Shown here: positions 25,339 through 33,708 of the stretch, in pieces | Layout of the letters: each line of letters opens with the position of its first letter | Position numbering within the stretch: the stretch's first letter is position 1 | Source: an uncultured Oscillospiraceae bacterium | GTDB taxonomy: Bacteria; Bacillota; Clostridia; Oscillospirales; Acutalibacteraceae | Reading direction: 5' to 3' | DNA length: 64,000 bases | NCBI GenBank assembly: GCA_905193225.1 | Contig: CAJJNV010000008.1 | Location: 13,685-77,684 of the forward strand | The notes under the pieces: model-generated | Database searches by the model: none | Told to the model about the DNA's origin: nothing | The model's input: the letters and a program-made list of their open reading frames with translations, nothing else | Translations under genes and position numbers: made by a program

Positions 25339-28300
25339 TTATTCAGCAGTTGCAGCCTTTACGGGAAGCTCGGTGCGGAGCTGTACGAAGTACTGGAGAA
25401 TTGCCAGTGCATCGGAAGTATCAACAACACCGTCAAGGTTGACGTCGGCAGCCTTGGCAGCAGCCTCATCGAGAGTACGGGAACCAACGAATGCCTGGAG
25501 AGCCCAGAGAGCATCGGTAGAGTCGATAGTGCCGTTTCCGTCAACATCACCGTATTTTACGGTAGGTGCGGGAGGCTCGTTAATGCGCTCAACGAGCTTG
25601 GCAAGCTTATTCTTCTTCTCTGCAGGGACAAGATCCTTCCGAGCGTCGGTAAGAGCGGTGAACTGAGCGTTAGCAGTAACGATATTTGCCTTGTCAGCAT
25701 CTGTTAACTCAGCGTCAACTGCGGGCAGAGCATCGATAAGATCCTCAACAGCCTTAGCAGCAGCGATGTCATCGGTCAGCTCAGTAATCTTTTCACCAAC
25801 AGCAAAGAGTTTCTCTTTGTTGTTTACGTTGTCCTGAAGTTCCTCGGTAAGAGCATCGAAAGCTGCCTTTGCTTCATCGTACTTCGGTTTAACATCATTG
25901 AGGTTAGTATAATTGATGTCACCGGGCTCGGTAAGAGCATCGATGAGATCCTCAACGGGTTTAACCTTCTTGATAATGTCAAAAGCCTTGCGGACTGCAG
26001 CAAGTTTATTGGTTTCTTCGGTGGGAAGCATATCCTTCTTAGCATCGGTAAGAGCATCGAAAGCGTTGCCTGCATCAACGATAGCAGCCTCGTTATCGAG
26101 GGTTACATCTTTAGCCTCGGGAAGAGCAATGATCTTCTCGTGGACAGCCTTAACATCGGCATTTGCGGGATCGAGCAGAGCATACTCAAGGATAGCTCTG
26201 TCGAGGGTTGCAGAAGCTGCAAGATTTTCAGCAGTTGCAGTGTTGATCCAGTTGTTGAGTGCTTCGCGGGCAGTCTTTGCAGCCTCGATAGCATCACCGG
26301 ACTCAGCAGTTACGGTTCCGATAGCGGCAACAGCGTCGATGAATTTCTTCTCGGCGTTAGCGCGTCTTTGGGCATAGGCAAAAGATACAACGGCGATGTC
26401 CTTCATGTAGAATTTGCCGGAGTTAGCCTGGCCGAAATGGAGGAGGTTAACATTTTCAAGACCGTATTTGGGAGTCATGTTCTCAACAACGGATGTTCCG
26501 ATTTCGGAAATGAGGCAGGAAGCTCTCTGCCACTCGTTACCCTTAACGGAAATAACGCTGGGATACTGCCACTGGATACCGTTGTCCTCGTTACCGTGGG
26601 TAATGTAGAAGGTGTTGTCCTTATCGGGATTTACAAGGAACTCGAACTGATAGTAATCATTGTAGTTGAAGGAATGGGTATAGGTGTCTTCACCGAAGTA
26701 ACGGCCTACACGGACATATACCGAGTTGTAGAGTTCAACATTGGGATAGGAGGTACCGCCGGTCTGAACATCCATCCAGAAGGCGCCGTCCTTCATTGCG
26801 TGTTCGTTTCCGCAGAAATCAAATACATCCTCAGTGTCCTTTTCGCAGGTGCACATAATGTCGCCCTTGACAATTATTCTGGCCTGGTAAGCTTGTTTAA
26901 CCTTGCTAAGCTTTCCGGGAAGTTCGGGATATTTATTCTTGAACTCGGTAGCCTGAGGTCTGGTAAGACTCCTGGTAATGGTGTCGATTTCGTCAAGTTT
27001 CACCTTGAGTTCAGCCAGGTCATCTTCTTCAGCGGAAACTTCATCGGGCTCGGGAAGAGCCATGATCTTTGCAGCAAGCTGATCAATGATATCCTTGAAC
27101 TTCTCTTCTTCTTCTGCGAGAAGAGCGTTAAGTTTCTCTGTGCCCTTAACCTCGGCCTTCTGCTCGTCGGTCAAAGCATTGTATGCTTCCTTGGCAGCGG
27201 CAAGAGCCTTAAGGTCGTTGATGGTGAGAGAGCCGGGTGCGGGAAGAGCGTCGATGAGCTCGTCAACCTGCTCGGCGGGAGTGAGGTTCTTAATTCCGTA
27301 AACATATACCCAGTTGGTATCTTTTTCACCGGCCTGCTCGGGTTCGATTTCGATGTTTACACCGTCATCTGCGGGGCAGAAGGAGGTGAGGAGGGTCTCT
27401 CCGTCGTAAACTTCGATTTCGTAAACGGTAAGAGCGGCGTTGGGAATATCAGCAGATTTTCTTCCGCCGTAAACGAAGGAAGCCTTGTAAGTATCGGCAG
27501 CGTCAACTGCGATCTCGGAAACGAGAGTCTTATAATCGTAATCGTATCTGCTGTTGTGCTCGGTTGCAAGAGCCTCGTAATCGGCAATGTTGAGTCGGCT
27601 TCCGGCATGATTGGAGCCTGCGTCGCCGAGGAGCTGGAGATAACCGAAGTAGCGCTGATCAGAGCCGCCTACGGCGTTGATCTTAGCCTTAACGGTAAGG
27701 GTCTTTCCGGCTTCTACCTCAAACTTATTATTGTCGCCGTAGATGGTGGAGTAAGCCCAAACGAACTTAACACCGATCTTGTCGGCCTGTGCCATAAGAG
27801 CATCAAGAGCTTCCTTGGCGGCAGTAAGCTTTGCGGCATTGGTAACTTCAGCCTTCTGAATGTCGGTCAGGGCATCGAAAGCAGCCTTGGCGGCATTGAT
27901 GGCGTCGGCGTCGCCGAGGGTAACATCTGCAGCGGCGGGAAGAGCATCGATAGCAGCGATAACTCCTGCAACGGCAGCGTCAACGGGCCATGCACTGGTG
28001 TTGGCCTTCAGAGCGTGGAAATAAGCACTCTGTCCGCCGGGACGGCCGACAAATACCATACCGGTAACCTTGGTGATGTCAAACTTAGCACCTGCGGTGG
28101 AAAGGTCAACAGCAAAGGTGTTTTCACCGGCGACTACATCGCCGTTAACGGTGAGGCGAACACCGTAATCGGTGTAAGCTTCGGATTGGGAGATTTTTTC
28201 CACAACGGGAAGGTCTCCGTCGAAAGAGGTAAGAACCATACCGTACTGGTCGGGATCTGCAACCTCGCGGCTGAAAACGGTCTCGAAGGGAGAATCTCCG

Positions 28301-29826
28301 CCGAATTCAGATTCCTGAGAAGAACCGGTCCAGTCGATGAATACGCTTTCGATTCCGGTGAGGTTTTTAACCTCCGCAAACTTAACGCGGGCACGGAGAG
28401 GCCACCAAATATTTACGGCATCGCCCTGCCATGCACAGTTGTCTGCCGCTTTCCAGTTGGCAACAGAAGCCTCGGTGCACTCGTCGAGAACGATCTGGTC
28501 CTTGACTTTGAGAGCCTCAAGAGCGGCAACAACAGCGGTAAGCTTTTCAGCATTGGTAACATTAGCCTTTTGCTCGTCGGTAAGTGCATCATAAGCAGCC
28601 TTTGCGGCGAGAATGTCGGCTTTGTTGCCGATAACAACATCGGCAGCCTCGGGCAGAGCGTCGATGGCGGCGATGACAGCGTCAACAGCCGCATCGGACT
28701 GAACGGCTATGTTGGCGACAACATTGTCGAGCCACTGTACGTGATCTCCGTTGTAAGCGGTGCAGCCCCAGAAATAGAATCCGGTAACATTGGTTATGTC
28801 AAAGTTTTCACCGGTGGAAACGGGGGTGGTGGTGATGGTAGCGAAGGACTCGTCGCCCTTGCCGTAGCCGGCGCGGATGGCGGCGACATCAAAAGCCATA
28901 ACCTTAGAGGTATCAACTTCATTAAGCTCAAAATACCTGTCTCCTCTTTCAGGATTAATTCCGTCATTTCCGCTGAAGAGGTAGAAGGCTACGTCTGCGG
29001 GGCCGGTAAGAGCCTCGGCAGTGTTGGCGGCAAAGTCGAAGGAGATGGACTGGATTCCGGTAAGGTCAAGACCTGCGATGGGTCCGCCCTGGCAGAAACC
29101 GCCGCTCTGAGAGGTGCGGATAGAGCCGGTTCCTTCGGTCTTCTTCTCGGTGGTCACCTCAAGGCCGTCACCCGGATAGGGTGCCCAACCCTCTGCGCTG
29201 TCGCAGTTGTTGAGCATAACGGTCTTGGTGGTAACAGCAGGAGCATAGTAAACTTCGTCGGTGGTGAGAACCTGACGAACAGCGTCCTTACCGTCGAGTA
29301 TTGTGTTAGCCTTCAAATCGGGACAAAATGCTCTGCCAAGTGCATCTTTAACAATACCGTCCTGAACAGCAGCATCAGCGAACTCGCGAACGATACCGGC
29401 AAGCTCGCCTCTACCGGCAGCTGCATACTCCTCGGCAGGAGTGGTACCGCCGATAAGGGGGAACTTGGTTGCGAAATAAAGGTTTCCGTTTTCATCATAA
29501 CCCCAAGTGTTTAAGTTCCAGTTTCCGTCAACTCTCTCGTGAGGGTTCTCGGAAGTGGCGGGTAAAATTCCCCACTGAGCCTCGTAGCCGTAGCTACTGA
29601 GATCAACGGGGCCGCCGTTAAGAGCGGTTAAATCTTCTTCTGTTGCATTGAAAATGAAGCGGGTGGTGCAGTACTCTGCGCCCTCTTCGGGCTTCATTGC
29701 AACAACAGCGATCATTGTTAACTCTTTATCTTCTGCCAAGGTTGAAATCATTCCTGCTGAAAGAACGCTTAAAACCATAAGCACAGACAAAAGAACCGAC
29801 AATGATCTTTTGAATGTTTTTTTCAT
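25339..29826 (-). CDS. Very large secreted modular protein with carbohydrate-binding-like domains, helical spacers and dockerin
   Basis: The 1495-residue product starts at 29826 (GGAGG 8 bases upstream; the longer ATG overlaps that site). Order: signal peptide (1-31); a region of about 165 residues of unknown fold; a beta domain starting 'MLNNCDSAEGWAPY' (about 203-375); a helical spacer; a second beta domain starting 'DECTEASVANW' (about 449-615); a spacer; a third beta domain (about 685-840); a spacer; a cysteine-containing module 'CTCEKDTEDVFDFCGNEH' (about 990-1160) shared with the amidase at 50911; three more spacers; and a dockerin ('DVDGNGTIDSTDALWALQ', 'DVNLDGVVDTSDALAILQ'). No catalytic domain is recognisable. 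It is likely an adhesive or substrate-binding component of the surface complex. The spacers repeat 'AALP...YDALTDEQKANV' about six times. Confidence 0.8.
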   Translation of the reverse strand: MKKTFKRSLSVLLSVLMVLSVLSAGMISTLAEDKELTMIAVVAMKPEEGAEYCTTRFIFNATEEDLTALNGGPVDLSSYGYEAQWGILPATSENPHERVDGNWNLNTWGYDENGNLYFATKFPLIGGTTPAEEYAAAGRGELAGIVREFADAAVQDGIVKDALGRAFCPDLKANTILDGKDAVRQVLTTDEVYYAPAVTTKTVMLNNCDSAEGWAPYPGDGLEVTTEKKTEGTGSIRTSQSGGFCQGGPIAGLDLTGIQSISFDFAANTAEALTGPADVAFYLFSGNDGINPERGDRYFELNEVDTSKVMAFDVAAIRAGYGKGDESFATITTTPVSTGENFDITNVTGFYFWGCTAYNGDHVQWLDNVVANIAVQSDAAVDAVIAAIDALPEAADVVIGNKADILAAKAAYDALTDEQKANVTNAEKLTAVVAALEALKVKDQIVLDECTEASVANWKAADNCAWQGDAVNIWWPLRARVKFAEVKNLTGIESVFIDWTGSSQESEFGGDSPFETVFSREVADPDQYGMVLTSFDGDLPVVEKISQSEAYTDYGVRLTVNGDVVAGENTFAVDLSTAGAKFDITKVTGMVFVGRPGGQSAYFHALKANTSAWPVDAAVAGVIAAIDALPAAADVTLGDADAINAAKAAFDALTDIQKAEVTNAAKLTAAKEALDALMAQADKIGVKFVWAYSTIYGDNNKFEVEAGKTLTVKAKINAVGGSDQRYFGYLQLLGDAGSNHAGSRLNIADYEALATEHNSRYDYDYKTLVSEIAVDAADTYKASFVYGGRKSADIPNAALTVYEIEVYDGETLLTSFCPADDGVNIEIEPEQAGEKDTNWVYVYGIKNLTPAEQVDELIDALPAPGSLTINDLKALAAAKEAYNALTDEQKAEVKGTEKLNALLAEEEEKFKDIIDQLAAKIMALPEPDEVSAEEDDLAELKVKLDEIDTITRSLTRPQATEFKNKYPELPGKLSKVKQAYQARIIVKGDIMCTCEKDTEDVFDFCGNEHAMKDGAFWMDVQTGGTSYPNVELYNSVYVRVGRYFGEDTYTHSFNYNDYYQFEFLVNPDKDNTFYITHGNEDNGIQWQYPSVISVKGNEWQRASCLISEIGTSVVENMTPKYGLENVNLLHFGQANSGKFYMKDIAVVSFAYAQRRANAEKKFIDAVAAIGTVTAESGDAIEAAKTAREALNNWINTATAENLAASATLDRAILEYALLDPANADVKAVHEKIIALPEAKDVTLDNEAAIVDAGNAFDALTDAKKDMLPTEETNKLAAVRKAFDIIKKVKPVEDLIDALTEPGDINYTNLNDVKPKYDEAKAAFDALTEELQDNVNNKEKLFAVGEKITELTDDIAAAKAVEDLIDALPAVDAELTDADKANIVTANAQFTALTDARKDLVPAEKKNKLAKLVERINEPPAPTVKYGDVDGNGTIDSTDALWALQAFVGSRTLDEAAAKAADVNLDGVVDTSDALAILQYFVQLRTELPVKAATAE

Positions 29827-29872
29827 TGAAAATTCCTCCATTTAATATTTAAGGCCATGCCTTGTTAATAAC

Positions 29873-29901
29873 ATTTTAATAAATACATAGTAAAAAGTCA
29901 A
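29873..29901 (-). promoter_or_regulatory. Promoter of the large dockerin gene
   Basis: On the minus strand TTGACT and TAAAAT are separated by 17 bases, with a leader of about 45 bases. Confidence 0.7.
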
Positions 29902-30041
29902 GGGGTTTTGACCTTTTTATTTAAAAAATTTTTATATACGGAAGGTTGTTTTTGTACACTTTTTCGAAAATCAATACATAATTTTGAAAATGTGCAGAAT
30001 TGCATTGTTAGACATTTTTTCAAATAAGAATATAATATACG

Positions 30042-31109
30042 TCACCGAAAATCGCTTTTTTGCGGAAAATATGAGCAAAAAACGAGAAAAACCGAGCAAA
30101 GCACAAGCAAAACGGCGGGAATGGGTGAGCAGGAAAGAGAAGCCGACAGCACTCCCCCACTCCCGTTTGAAATTGCGGGGACGGACATTTTAAAAACAGA
30201 CATCAGTCCCTTGCAAATTCCCGCCGAAAGGGCGGCCGTTGAAAAACGCAGGAGCAAAAATATCCAAACATTTGGAAAGGCACGGCCGGAAAGTGCGGCG
30301 GTCTGAAAAAATGTTGACACCCCGCCGAAGGAAAGAACGGCGGCGGTAACAAAGACAGGAAGATTTTTTGCCGAAAAGTCGGCGGCCGAGGCAGTTTCAA
30401 AAAGGCAGGTAAGAATCTCGGAAATGGCGGGGTATTTTATCAATTCCTTTAAAAGGGCAAGAACCGAGCAGCAGAAAATGGCGGTAGCGCATATTGTCAG
30501 ACAGCTTTTTGAGGCATTCTCAATTGACGATACAAAGAGAGCCGAAGGGTCGGGTCTTTTAAAAGGGACCGGCGGAGAATTTACGACGGGTTTTTTTATC
30601 CGACAAACGGCCATTCCCGAAGCAAGAGCTGAAATAACACAGGAGGCATAAAGTACGAGGCCGATGCTCTCACTTTGGTACATTCCCCTGCCCACGGCGG
30701 TTATGCAAAATGCGGGTGTTGGGCAAAAGCAGAAAAGAAGCAGACGGCGTGAAATCTGCAAAGAGATTTTTTGCTGTTTTAATAGCGGGCTGAGCATTGC
30801 GGCGGCGGCAGGATAGCCCCCGAGGAGGGAAAAAAAGAATATATATGAAAAGCCTGAAAGCCTGCCGAAAAGCAGTTTTGAAATGTGTGGAAGCAGTTTT
30901 GAAAAAAGACGGTCTCCCCCGCTTTCAGACAAAAGCAGGCAAAGGCACATAAAGGGAAAGACCGACGGAATTATGACCGATGTGCAAAGAGACGCGCCGT
31001 TTTTCGCTCCCTGCGCCGTAACATCGCCGAAAAAAACAAATCCCGCCGCCAGAGCAAGCATAAGCACAGGCGGCAGGATAGCAGTAAAATGAATTTTCAA
31101 TTTTTTCAT
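30042..31109 (-). CDS. ylbJ: Sporulation integral membrane protein YlbJ
   Basis: The 355-residue polytopic protein has the nucleoside-recognition (Gate) fold split into two blocks: 'CTSVIIPSVFPFMCLC' with 'FFFSLLGGYPAAAAML', and 'FGGVSTFFQTAALS' near the C terminus. These are hallmarks of YlbJ, which in Bacillus is made in the mother cell and is needed for resistant spores. The start at 31109 has AAGGTG at 6 bases; the ATG two codons earlier touches it. The AT-rich upstream stretch may hold a sporulation-type promoter but I cannot place it with confidence. Several proline-rich loops are longer than usual. Confidence 0.8.
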   Translation of the reverse strand: MKKLKIHFTAILPPVLMLALAAGFVFFGDVTAQGAKNGASLCTSVIIPSVFPFMCLCLLLSESGGDRLFSKLLPHISKLLFGRLSGFSYIFFFSLLGGYPAAAAMLSPLLKQQKISLQISRRLLLFCFCPTPAFCITAVGRGMYQSESIGLVLYASCVISALASGMAVCRIKKPVVNSPPVPFKRPDPSALFVSSIENASKSCLTICATAIFCCSVLALLKELIKYPAISEILTCLFETASAADFSAKNLPVFVTAAVLSFGGVSTFFQTAALSGRAFPNVWIFLLLRFSTAALSAGICKGLMSVFKMSVPAISNGSGGVLSASLSCSPIPAVLLVLCSVFLVFCSYFPQKSDFR

Positions 31110-31277
31110 ACCCATCACCTTACATATACAATATATATGAGGCGATAGTGGGGATATGCGCGGTGGGGTATATGATGTATTACAATATAGCATACAGATA
31201 TATTCCGCGGGTGCGGGAGTGATATATTGCTTATTACATTATTTATTGATTGTGGTCAGATTGCTTACGGCCGACGG

Positions 31278-32342
31278 TTATATAACGGTCAGTTCTTTTT
31301 CCGACTCGGTGAAATCTTCGAAATCGTTTGAAGTAACGCAGCCGAAATCCTCTATCCTCACGCCGAATTTGCCCGGAACATAAATTCCCGGCTCGACGGT
31401 AACGACGTTGCCCTTTTCGAGGGTGTCGGGAGAAAGGGGGGAAAGGTTGGGAAATTCGTGAATATCAAGACCTACGCCGTGACCTGTGGAATGGGTGAAA
31501 TATTCGCCGAAGCCCGCCTCGCTTATAATGTCGCGGCAGATCTTATCGGCATCGCGGCATTTAAGGCCGGGGGCAAGGGCGGCAATTCCCGCTTTTTGGC
31601 TTTTAAGGACGGTGTTATAGACCTCTTTCATTTCGTCGGTGACAGAGCCGATAGCTACCGTGCGGGTCATATCGCTGTGGTATCCGTCGACTATGGCGCC
31701 AAAGTCCATTGTAACAAAATCGCCCTTTTCGATTTCCCTTTCGGTCGGTACGCCGTGAGGCATCGAGGTGCGTTTGCCCGATACGACGATGGTATCGAAG
31801 GATTCCTTTTCGGCCCCCTGCCGTTTCATAAAGAATTCAAGCTCCAATGCGGCGTCGCGCTCGGTAACGCCGGGGCGCAGGAAATTGCAGATGTGGGTAA
31901 ATGCGAGATCGGTCAGTCGCTGCGCCTCGATTATGCGGCGTATCTCATCGCGGTTTTTGATCATACGGAGCTTTTTAATGCCCTCGTCAAATCCGCCGTC
32001 GTTGAAAAATTCCACACTTCCGCAAAGACCTTTAAGACTTTTAAGCCGGGCAAGGGAGGTGCTTCCCTCGACAACAACCTTTTTAACCGAAAGCTTTTGC
32101 AAAAGCTCCTTTAAAAAGTCGCCGTAGTTTGATACCTGTATAACATTTATACCGCTTATCTTTTGCTTTGCTGCTTCGATATATCGGCCGTCGACGCCGA
32201 AAACGGCATATTCTCTTGTGACGACAAGCATTCCGTCGCTTGAAGGAAAATCGGTGAAATAACGGCGTGAAACGGCGTTTTCGATAAGGGCGCAATCGGC
32301 GCACTGAGGTATAATTTCCGAAAGGGCTTTACATCTTGACAT
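31278..32342 (-). CDS. M24-family Xaa-Pro aminopeptidase/dipeptidase
   Basis: The 354-residue cytosolic metallopeptidase cleaves X-Pro bonds. The N-terminal creatinase-like domain precedes a pita-bread catalytic domain whose metal ligands are all visible: the two aspartates in 'MDFGAIVDGYHSDMTRT', the histidine in 'STGHGVGLDIHE', and the glutamates in 'VTVEPGIYVP' and 'GVRIEDFG'. Its ATG overlaps the stop of the upstream gene by one base (TAATG), making it the last gene of the thrS T-box operon. Confidence 0.9.
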   Translation of the reverse strand: MSRCKALSEIIPQCADCALIENAVSRRYFTDFPSSDGMLVVTREYAVFGVDGRYIEAAKQKISGINVIQVSNYGDFLKELLQKLSVKKVVVEGSTSLARLKSLKGLCGSVEFFNDGGFDEGIKKLRMIKNRDEIRRIIEAQRLTDLAFTHICNFLRPGVTERDAALELEFFMKRQGAEKESFDTIVVSGKRTSMPHGVPTEREIEKGDFVTMDFGAIVDGYHSDMTRTVAIGSVTDEMKEVYNTVLKSQKAGIAALAPGLKCRDADKICRDIISEAGFGEYFTHSTGHGVGLDIHEFPNLSPLSPDTLEKGNVVTVEPGIYVPGKFGVRIEDFGCVTSNDFEDFTESEKELTVI

Positions 32343-33202
32343 TATTTTTGCTCCAAATAAAGTTTTTTCATAAAGGCGGCGTCCTCGGCCTGGGTCCCCG
32401 CCGATTCGCAGATGGTAACGGGGGTCAGTCCTTTTTTATAGATAAGCTCGGCCAAAAAGTCGAATACGGGGCCGTATTTTTCGTCCTCGAAGGTAAGGTG
32501 GCACTTCTCGCCGCCTTCGGTATATTCGATTTTTGAAAAATGTGAGTGGTAGACCTTCAATCGGTCGAAGCCGAGGGCTTTTTCGATTTTATCGAGCACC
32601 GCTTCAAAATCGGCATAGGTCGCAAGACCTCCGTGGGTGCGGGCGTTGAGATGTCCGAAATCAATGCAGGGAATGAAACGCTCGTCCACGCCGCACATAA
32701 AAAGAACCTCGTCGAGATTGCCAAGCTGATTTATCTTCCCCATTGTTTCAGGGCAGATGTGCACATTTGAAAGGCCGTGCTCATCAAGGGCTTTCTGCGC
32801 TTTTTTAAGTGTCTCGCAGGCAAGAGCGGTGGCCTTTTCTCTTTCAAGTCCGCCCAGCCCCCCGGGATGAACGACGATGCGGTCTCCGCCCATTGCGTTT
32901 ACCGCTTCTGCGCTTTTTAAGATATAGTTTACCGAGTTTTCCCGTTTTTGCTCCTCTTTGGATGCAAGGGAAATGTAATAGGGCGCGTGAAGTGACACTC
33001 CCTTGTTTGCCTCCTTCATCACTTCTCCGAACATACGGCATTTTTCAAGGCCTATATTGACCCCTCTGCCGCACTGGTATTCAAACCAGTCGAGTCCCAT
33101 TCTTTCGAGGTATTTCGGAGTGTCAAGGCTGTTTTTATATCCCATTTCGGCAAAGCTCACGGAATTGCCGGCAGGACCGAAAAGCGCCCGTTCAAAAGTC
33201 AT
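32342..33202 (-). CDS. Endonuclease IV-like TIM-barrel protein
   Basis: The 286-residue protein belongs to the AP endonuclease family 2/xylose isomerase-like TIM barrels. Metal-ligand motifs of endonuclease IV are recognisable in order: 'SLHAPYYI', 'IVVHPGGLGG', 'ICPETMGK', 'CIDFGHLNA', 'KVYHSHFSKIEY' and 'ICESAG'. In Nfo these bind three zinc ions and cut DNA at abasic sites. The set looks nearly complete, so nuclease activity is possible, but short clostridial homologues are untested as far as I know. It overlaps its neighbours by 4 and 1 bases within the T-box operon. Confidence 0.8.
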   Translation of the reverse strand: MTFERALFGPAGNSVSFAEMGYKNSLDTPKYLERMGLDWFEYQCGRGVNIGLEKCRMFGEVMKEANKGVSLHAPYYISLASKEEQKRENSVNYILKSAEAVNAMGGDRIVVHPGGLGGLEREKATALACETLKKAQKALDEHGLSNVHICPETMGKINQLGNLDEVLFMCGVDERFIPCIDFGHLNARTHGGLATYADFEAVLDKIEKALGFDRLKVYHSHFSKIEYTEGGEKCHLTFEDEKYGPVFDFLAELIYKKGLTPVTICESAGTQAEDAAFMKKLYLEQK

Positions 33203-33708
33203 AAAATTTTGTCCCCCTTGTTTTTTCTGTATCTTGACAAAAAGGGTTTTTCAAAAAACCGTTTGATTTTAAAGCCCGCTCCCCTTTCGGCATGAACGGG
33301 AGAAACGAGCAGTGTTTTAACGCGAAAAAGATTTCCGCAAAGCATATCGGTAAAAAGCTGATCGCCGCAAAGCATTACCTCGTTTTTCGAAAGTCCCATT
33401 CGGCAAATGGCTTTTTTCAGCCCGCCTGTCAAAGGCTTTTTTGCCTTATACTCAAAATCGAGGTTAAGCTTTTTTGCGAAGGGCTCCACCCTGCTTTTCG
33501 GGGAATTTGAAAGGATGATCAGCTTTATGCCTCCGTCCCTCATTTCCTTTAAAAACGTGTCGATACCGTCAAAGGGCGTTTTATCGAAATGGCGGGAAAG
33601 GGTGTTGTCCACATCCAGCACAAGACCCTTTACCCCCAGTTTCTTTAAGGTATCGGCATTCAAATCGCAAAGCCGGTCACGCATGACCGCAGGCTTGAAA
33701 AGTGCCAT
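33199..33708 (-). CDS. yqeG: YqeG-family HAD phosphatase
   Basis: The 169-residue product is a small HAD-superfamily IIIA phosphatase. The nucleophile motif is 'GLVLDVDNTLSRH', motif II is 'LIILSNSPKSR' and the acidic motif is 'VMLCGDQLFTDM'. YqeG proteins in Bacillus stand next to a ribosome-assembly GTPase, which is not seen here. The ATG overlaps the thrS stop by one base. The physiological substrate is unknown. Confidence 0.88.
   Translation of the reverse strand: MALFKPAVMRDRLCDLNADTLKKLGVKGLVLDVDNTLSRHFDKTPFDGIDTFLKEMRDGGIKLIILSNSPKSRVEPFAKKLNLDFEYKAKKPLTGGLKKAICRMGLSKNEVMLCGDQLFTDMLCGNLFRVKTLLVSPVHAERGAGFKIKRFFEKPFLSRYRKNKGDKIL

Noticed and set aside
26140..29514. A 1124-codon open frame on the plus strand opposite the giant dockerin gene
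   Set aside because: It mirrors the codon bias of the minus-strand gene, starts without a ribosome site, and its translation has no domain signature. The minus-strand product has a signal peptide and a dockerin.
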